Origin: Streptosporangiaceae bacterium
GTDB taxonomy: Bacteria > Actinomycetota > Actinomycetes > Streptosporangiales > Streptosporangiaceae
Assembly: GCA_030040475.1 (NCBI GenBank)
Contig: JASHTQ010000357.1
Span: forward strand, 1 to 7,911
Direction of reading: 5' to 3'
DNA length: 7,911 nt
Within the stretch, counting starts at the first letter, position 1, and each line of letters opens with the position of its first letter. The notes below the pieces were generated by a model. It did no database searches. It worked only from the letters and a program-made list of their open reading frames with translations, and was not told where the DNA came from. A program made the position numbers and the translations under genes. Shown here piece after piece: positions 5,569 to 7,911 of the stretch.

Positions 5569-6675
5569 CTAGCGCCCGTTTTGGCGCATCCAGCGGATCT
5601 CGGCGTCGATGAAGTCGTCGATCTCGCCGTCTAGGACGGAGACGGCGTTGCCGGTTTCCATGCCGGTCCGGACGTCCTTGACGTTCTGGTACGGGTACAG
5701 GACGTAGTTGCGGATCTGGGTTCCCCAGGCACGGGCGCCATCGCCGCGCAGCGTCTGCATCTGCTCGGCTTCCTCCTGCCTGCGCCGCTCGAGCAGCTTG
5801 GCCTGGAGCACGGCCATGGCCGACGCGCGGTTCTGGATCTGGCTGCGCTCGTTCTGGCAGGACACGACGATCCCGGTGGGCAGGTGGGTGATGCGAACCG
5901 CCGAGTCGGTCGTGTTGACCCCCTGGCCGCCCGGGCCGCTGGAGCGGAACACGTCGACCCTGATCTCGTCCTCGGGGATCTCGATGTGGTCGGTCTGCTC
6001 CACCACCGGCATCACGTCCACCCCGGCGAACGAGGTCTGCCTGCGGCCCTGGTTGTCGTACTTGGAGATGCGCACCATCCGGTGCGTGCCGTGCTCGCCG
6101 CGAAGGGTGCCGTAGGCGTAGGGCGCGTTCACCGCGAACGTGGTCGACCTGATGCCCGCCTCCTCCGCGTACGACGTGTCGTACACCTCGGTCGGGAACT
6201 TGTGCCGCTCCGCCCAGCGCAGGTACATCCGCATCAGGTTCTCCGCGAAGTCGGCGGCGTCCGCGCCTCCGGCCTGCGCGTTGATCGAGATCAGTGCCTC
6301 CCTGGCGTCGTACTCGCCGTTCAGCAGGGTGCGCACCTCGAGCTGGTCGATCTCGCTGCGCAGCGCGGCGAGCTCGCGTTCGGCCTCGCCCCTGGTGGGC
6401 TCGTCGTTCTCGGCCTCGGCCAGTTCGAACAGCACCTGGGTGTCGGTGAGCCGCTGGTGCAGGCCGGCCAGCCTGGCCAGCTCCGCCTCCAGGTAGGACA
6501 GGCGCCGGGTAACTTTCTGGCCGCGTTCCTGGTCGGCCCACAACCCCGGATCGGCGGATTGCTCGCGCAGTTCCGCCGCCTCCGTCTCCATGGCGCCGGG
6601 ATTGAGCACCGCCTCGATGCTGGCCAGCTTCGAGGTCAGTGCCGCGATCTCGTCGGCGGGATCGATACCTGCCAT
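5569..6675 (-). CDS. prfB: Peptide chain release factor 2 (RF2)
   Basis: RF2 recognises UGA and UAA in the ribosomal A site and triggers release of the finished peptide. The 368-residue product has a helical N-terminal domain (about 1-110), the RF2-type stretch [12 protein letters not shown] (169-180), [10 protein letters not shown] (195-204) and the catalytic GGQ (249-251) in [10 protein letters not shown]. It ends with a helical tail including [14 protein letters not shown] (274-287). The codon-reading tripeptide, Ser-Pro-Phe in typical RF2, is Ser-Lys-Tyr here (204-206), which I confirmed in the DNA at 6058-6066. It is not RF1, whose motif is Pro-x-Thr. The ATG at 6675 fits the usual RF2 N-terminus, and the much longer open frame upstream is a high-GC artefact. 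There is no in-frame UGA frameshift site of the E. coli kind. The gene ends in TAG, a codon RF1 reads. Confidence 0.95.
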   Translation of the reverse strand: MAGIDPADEIAALTSKLASIEAVLNPGAMETEAAELREQSADPGLWADQERGQKVTRRLSYLEAELARLAGLHQRLTDTQVLFELAEAENDEPTRGEAERELAALRSEIDQLEVRTLLNGEYDAREALISINAQAGGADAADFAENLMRMYLRWAERHKFPTEVYDTSYAEEAGIRSTTFAVNAPYAYGTLRGEHGTHRMVRISKYDNQGRRQTSFAGVDVMPVVEQTDHIEIPEDEIRVDVFRSSGPGGQGVNTTDSAVRITHLPTGIVVSCQNERSQIQNRASAMAVLQAKLLERRRQEEAEQMQTLRGDGARAWGTQIRNYVLYPYQNVKDVRTGMETGNAVSVLDGEIDDFIDAEIRWMRQNGR

Positions 6676-6732
6676 GCCGGCAAGCCTACGCGAGGTCGGC
6701 GGGCCGAACTCGCAACCTGCCCAGCGCGCGGA

Positions 6733-6765
6733 ACCGGGCGCGCAAACCCGGTATTCTGCCTTAGC
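6733..6765 (+). promoter_or_regulatory. Candidate leaderless promoter with overlapping inverted repeat
   Basis: TATTCT (6752-6757) is a good -10 hexamer located 8 nt before the GTG at 6766. Transcription would start at or within a couple of bases of the start codon, giving a leaderless message, and no ribosome site is present. The -35 is poor. An inverted repeat ACCGGG (6733-6738) / CCCGGT (6747-6752) with an 8-nt spacer fills the spacer region and touches the -10. It could be an operator, or a site affecting both this gene and the divergent prfB. Confidence 0.5.
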
Positions 6766-7839
6766 GTGACGGACCGAAGGCGCAGGACCTGGGGCGGCAC
6801 CCTGATCGGGTGCCTGGGCGCGGCGGTGCTCGGCGGGGTGGTGCTGCTGTCCGCGCAGGGATGCGCGCCGGCGTCGTCGGCGGCCGAAGGCGGCGGCACG
6901 CACGGCCTGACCATCTCCGACGCACGCGCCGCCTACGACTCCTACCTGGCGGCAAGCAACGCCGCCGCGGCGCAGGGCAACCAGGTCCAGGGGCTGGCGC
7001 TGGCCGCGGACGCGCAGTGGGCGGTCCTTCATGCCCAGTACGTCGCGCTGGCCTCGACCGGCACGCCGGTACCGCAGTACAGGTACGGCACGCCGGTCTT
7101 CTACGTGCCCGCGCTGGCCGGCTACCCGCAGTGGTTCATGGTGGCCACGACGAGGACACAGATCGCCGGTACCGGCCAGGACAGCACCGGGCCTGCCGCC
7201 AGGCCCGCGGGCGGGGCCACGACCAGGACGATCATGGTGTTCGAGCGCTCCGCGGCGGGGCAGCCGTGGACGCTGAACGGCGCTGCCACGCTCGACCAGG
7301 CCCTCCCGGCCATCGCCACGAACCGCGACGGCTATGCCATCGCGGTCTCCCACTCCGCTTCGGACCTGCTGCTGCCGCCCGACGTGGTCGGGGCGTCGCA
7401 GGCGGGCGTGGTCGACGAAGGGCCGAAGAACCCCTCCGCGGCGGTGATCGCCGGCGGACCGCTGACGACCGGGCTCTACGCCTCGCAGCTCGCGGAGTCC
7501 AGCTCGGACACCGCGCGCGGCTTGTCCTACCAGTGGCTGCTGGAGGGATCGCCGTTCCTGCAGTTCGGGCTGCAGACGACCGACGGCGGCGCGCTGGTGC
7601 TCTACGGGATGTACCTGAACACGACAACCGAGCACCCGGGCCTGGTGAGCGGGTCGCCGATTCCGGTCCCGGCCAGCTTCACCCCGCTGCTCGCCGCGCC
7701 GACCGAGGTCGGCTACCACGCGGTCTACGCCAACTGGACCTTCCAGTACGCCGCGATCGACCCGCCGGCCTCCGCCAAGGACGCCAAGATACAGGTCATC
7801 GCCGCCGGCGGCGGCCCCAGCTACGGCCACGCGTACTAG
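6766..7839 (+). CDS. Probable exported lipoprotein of unknown function
   Basis: The 357-residue protein starts with a basic stretch (TDRRRRTW, 2-9), a hydrophobic segment (about 10-30) and a lipobox-like AQGC ending at Cys33. It is probably an outward-facing lipoprotein; the Gln at -2 is unusual, so a membrane anchor is an alternative. The mature part begins with an Ala-rich helix ([20 protein letters not shown]) and continues as mixed sheet-rich sequence with no catalytic motif I can see. The layout resembles actinobacterial lipoproteins annotated as DUF8094, from memory only. The GTG at 6766 is chosen because the signal sequence follows it directly and a -10 hexamer sits just upstream. The frame stays open further upstream, but that part overlaps prfB on the other strand. 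The gene is divergent from prfB, with 90 nt between them, and ends in TAG. Confidence 0.82.
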   Translation: MTDRRRRTWGGTLIGCLGAAVLGGVVLLSAQGCAPASSAAEGGGTHGLTISDARAAYDSYLAASNAAAAQGNQVQGLALAADAQWAVLHAQYVALASTGTPVPQYRYGTPVFYVPALAGYPQWFMVATTRTQIAGTGQDSTGPAARPAGGATTRTIMVFERSAAGQPWTLNGAATLDQALPAIATNRDGYAIAVSHSASDLLLPPDVVGASQAGVVDEGPKNPSAAVIAGGPLTTGLYASQLAESSSDTARGLSYQWLLEGSPFLQFGLQTTDGGALVLYGMYLNTTTEHPGLVSGSPIPVPASFTPLLAAPTEVGYHAVYANWTFQYAAIDPPASAKDAKIQVIAAGGGPSYGHAY

Positions 7840-7909
7840 TGCTGGCCCGGGGGGACGACCCCCCGGAACCCCCCGGTGCGCTTCGCGCCCCGCTGCGGTA
7901 CTTCGCCGT
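7839..7909 (+). repeat. Stop-proximal hairpin repeat, copy B; candidate terminator
   Basis: This copy begins at the last base of the TAG stop of the lipoprotein gene, in the same orientation relative to its gene as copy A is to prfB. Hairpin 1 is an 8-bp stem, 7847-7854 with 7859-7866, with loop ACGA. Hairpin 2 pairs GGTGCG (7875-7880) with CGCGCC (7884-7889). A third weak stem lies at about 7893-7911. It may extend past the window edge. A transcription terminator is the simplest role. The repeat nature suggests a dispersed family. Confidence 0.8.
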
Positions 7910-7911
7910 AG

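Noticed and set aside
5884..6765. The upstream extension of the rightward lipoprotein frame, which stays open across prfB
   Set aside because: It is antisense to a well-conserved gene. The real protein begins at the GTG at 6766, followed directly by a signal sequence.
6676..7830. The upstream extension of the prfB frame, giving a 753-residue protein
   Set aside because: It runs antisense through the lipoprotein gene. The RF2 N-terminus [10 protein letters not shown] at 6675 is the natural start.
434..7839. An insertion sequence, transposase, CRISPR array, defence system or prophage
   Set aside because: None of the genes has such domains, there are no direct-repeat/spacer arrays, and the two inverted copies flank ordinary genes (prfB and a lipoprotein) rather than a transposase.
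7892..7911. The start of another gene at the right edge
   Set aside because: Only about 20 nt remain, and they fit better as the distal hairpin of repeat copy B.

Overview
The window has the very high GC content, GC-rich third codon positions, GTG starts and gene set (FtsE, FtsX, SmpB, RF2) of an actinobacterium (Actinomycetota). I cannot place it below phylum. Four genes read leftward as a probable operon: ftsE (5124-4435), ftsX (4375-3464), smpB (3434-2970) and a large penicillin-binding-protein-like gene (2956-434). A small zinc-ribbon membrane protein (5293-5481) reads rightward from the ftsE side. prfB, encoding peptide chain release factor 2, reads leftward (6675-5569). A probable exported lipoprotein reads rightward (6766-7839), divergent from prfB.

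FtsE and FtsX form the ABC-transporter-like complex that controls peptidoglycan hydrolysis at division. SmpB is the protein partner of tmRNA in ribosome rescue. RF2 terminates translation at UGA and UAA. The last gene of the operon has the layout of a class B PBP: a cytoplasmic tail, one membrane segment, an NTF2-like/MecA_N-type region, a dimer domain and a transpeptidase fold. However, its catalytic serine and lysine and its SxN motif are replaced, so it looks like a pseudo-transpeptidase. The operon therefore couples a division regulator to what may be a non-enzymatic cell-wall protein.

The left end (1-433) has no convincing gene. It holds a 15-bp perfect-stem hairpin, three further hairpins (two with C-runs in the loop on the + strand), an AT-rich island that probably carries a promoter, a long-spaced inverted repeat and short tandem repeats. 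It may be the structured leader of a gene beyond the left edge, or a small RNA gene.

Two copies of a roughly 71-nt hairpin-forming repeat lie directly after the stop codons of prfB and the lipoprotein gene. They have the same orientation relative to their gene and so are inverted relative to each other. RF2 carries Ser-Lys-Tyr where the stop-codon-reading Ser-Pro-Phe tripeptide is expected. The repeat pair, the altered RF2, the inactive PBP and the structured left end are the main points for follow-up.
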